Positions 5,977-6,461 of a stretch of 6,461 nucleotides of DNA are shown here, in pieces. Made by a program: the position numbers and the translations under genes. Under the pieces are notes generated by a model. It saw only the letters and a list, made by a program, of their open reading frames with translations. It was not told the origin of the DNA and made no database searches. The stretch spans positions 1 through 6,461 of the forward strand of contig JAFWCS010000220.1 in assembly GCA_017534365.1 (NCBI GenBank), read 5' to 3'. The stretch's first letter is position 1, and every line of letters begins with the position of its first letter. Source of the DNA: Clostridia bacterium. Lineage in GTDB: Bacteria > Bacillota > Clostridia > Oscillospirales > Acutalibacteraceae.

Positions 5977-6461
5977 TTACGCTTCGGCTTCTCTGCCGCC
6001 GCGGAAATAGCTGATAAACGTGACGATCATCTGGAAGAATGCAACGAACAGCTGCACGAACATTTCCAGAATGCCGCTGCCTTCCTCTGCCGGCGGATCG
6101 TCCGGGTCCGGCGTCTCCGGCACTGCGGGCGCGGCGTTGACCTGGATCGTGACGCTGTCCGTGAAGGTCCGGACCTCGGGCGCGGCGTCTGCGGACGCGG
6201 CCGGCAGGGTCACGGAGCGCGTGGCCGTCACAGTCGCGCTGCCCTGCGCAAGCGCGGTGAGAATGCCCGATTCATTCACGGAGAGCACCTCCGGCGCGGA
6301 GGAGACGTAGGTGACGCCGCCGTCCGTTCCGCCAAGGGCGGAAACGTCGCCGTGTGCGGTCAGCTGCGCCGTTTCACCGACCGTCATGGTCAGTTTGTCA
6401 GTCGTCAGCTGCAGATAGACCGGCTCCGCCGGCGCGTTCTGCTTGATATAGTAGAAGCTCT
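5977..6461 (-). CDS. C-terminal part of a Big2-domain protein with a terminal hydrophobic segment, 5' end outside window
   Basis: The minus-strand frame is open from the window edge to TAA (complement of 5977-5979), giving ~160 visible residues. The Met at 6387 is internal: the upstream residues VYLQLTTDKLT form the first strand of a Big2 (bacterial Ig-like group 2) domain and continue into MTVGETAQLTA. The domain goes on through VTYVSSAPEVLSVNESGILT and GSATVTATRSV, the usual order 'contrast with values, then new value, then constant check', and ends near TDSVTIQV. A proline/acidic linker (PETPDPDDPPAEEGSG) leads to a hydrophobic stretch (ILEMFVQLFVAFFQMIVTF) and a short RGGREAEA tail. This suggests an exported protein held at the membrane by its C-terminus, or an amphipathic helix. 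There is no LPxTG motif. The N-terminal function lies outside the window. The gene is convergent to the redox operon and probably unrelated to it. Confidence 0.85.
   Translation of the reverse strand, partial: SFYYIKQNAPAEPVYLQLTTDKLTMTVGETAQLTAHGDVSALGGTDGGVTYVSSAPEVLSVNESGILTALAQGSATVTATRSVTLPAASADAAPEVRTFTDSVTIQVNAAPAVPETPDPDDPPAEEGSGILEMFVQLFVAFFQMIVTFISYFRGGREAEA

Noticed and set aside
6020..6310. A 96-codon plus-strand open frame opposite the Big2 protein
   Set aside because: It has no Shine-Dalgarno sequence and low-complexity Ser/Ala/Thr composition. The minus-strand frame matches a Big2 domain and ends at a proper terminator.
1..6461. tRNA, rRNA, CRISPR arrays, insertion sequences or attachment sites
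   Set aside because: I saw no direct-repeat arrays, terminal inverted repeats with a transposase, or tRNA-like cloverleaf. The intergenic space is short and explained by terminators, a candidate promoter and RBS elements.

Overview
The window is GC-rich and gene-dense. It has strong purine Shine-Dalgarno sites (AGAGGAGG type), intrinsic terminators, and several oxygen-sensitive-looking Fe-S flavoproteins. Together with a Big2-type surface protein, this suggests a strictly anaerobic, high-GC Clostridia member, for example a gut Oscillospiraceae-like bacterium. That placement is inferred from style and gene content; no marker gene is present.

Layout: (1) Positions 3-248 hold the 3' end of a plus-strand FAD-dependent oxidoreductase (amine-oxidase-like), closed by a strong intrinsic terminator at 263-292. 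(2) The gap 293-370 holds a candidate promoter with an extended -10 element and a compact hairpin with a UACG tetraloop, ending just before a Shine-Dalgarno site. (3) Positions 371-5911 form a tight three-gene plus-strand operon. Its genes are a phytoene-desaturase-like FAD oxidoreductase, an FNR-type flavoprotein reductase with a C-terminal plant-type [2Fe-2S] domain (ATGA overlap with the first), and a very large Fe-S flavoprotein 13 bases downstream. The last combines a winged-helix-like region, a cysteine-rich Fe-S module, a ferredoxin motif, a GltD/NfnB-like core and a C-terminal ferredoxin motif. (4) A hairpin at 5929-5957 separates the operon from a convergent minus-strand gene (5977 to the window edge). 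That gene encodes the C-terminal end of a Big2-domain protein with a proline/acidic linker and a terminal hydrophobic segment.

Working model (inference): genes 3 and 4 resemble the two halves of an Nfn-type NAD(P)H:ferredoxin flavoprotein system and could pass electrons to or from the phytoene-desaturase-like enzyme, whose substrate cannot be read from sequence.

The most unusual observation is an in-frame TAG at codon 30 of the large Fe-S flavoprotein gene. The codon lies downstream of a well-placed Shine-Dalgarno/ATG and upstream of 907 uninterrupted codons in the same frame. A second Shine-Dalgarno/ATG (3251-3265) lies 75 bases past the TAG and could rescue translation of all recognisable domains. 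A nonsense mutation or base error (CAG to TAG), amber readthrough or decoding, and downstream initiation all remain open.
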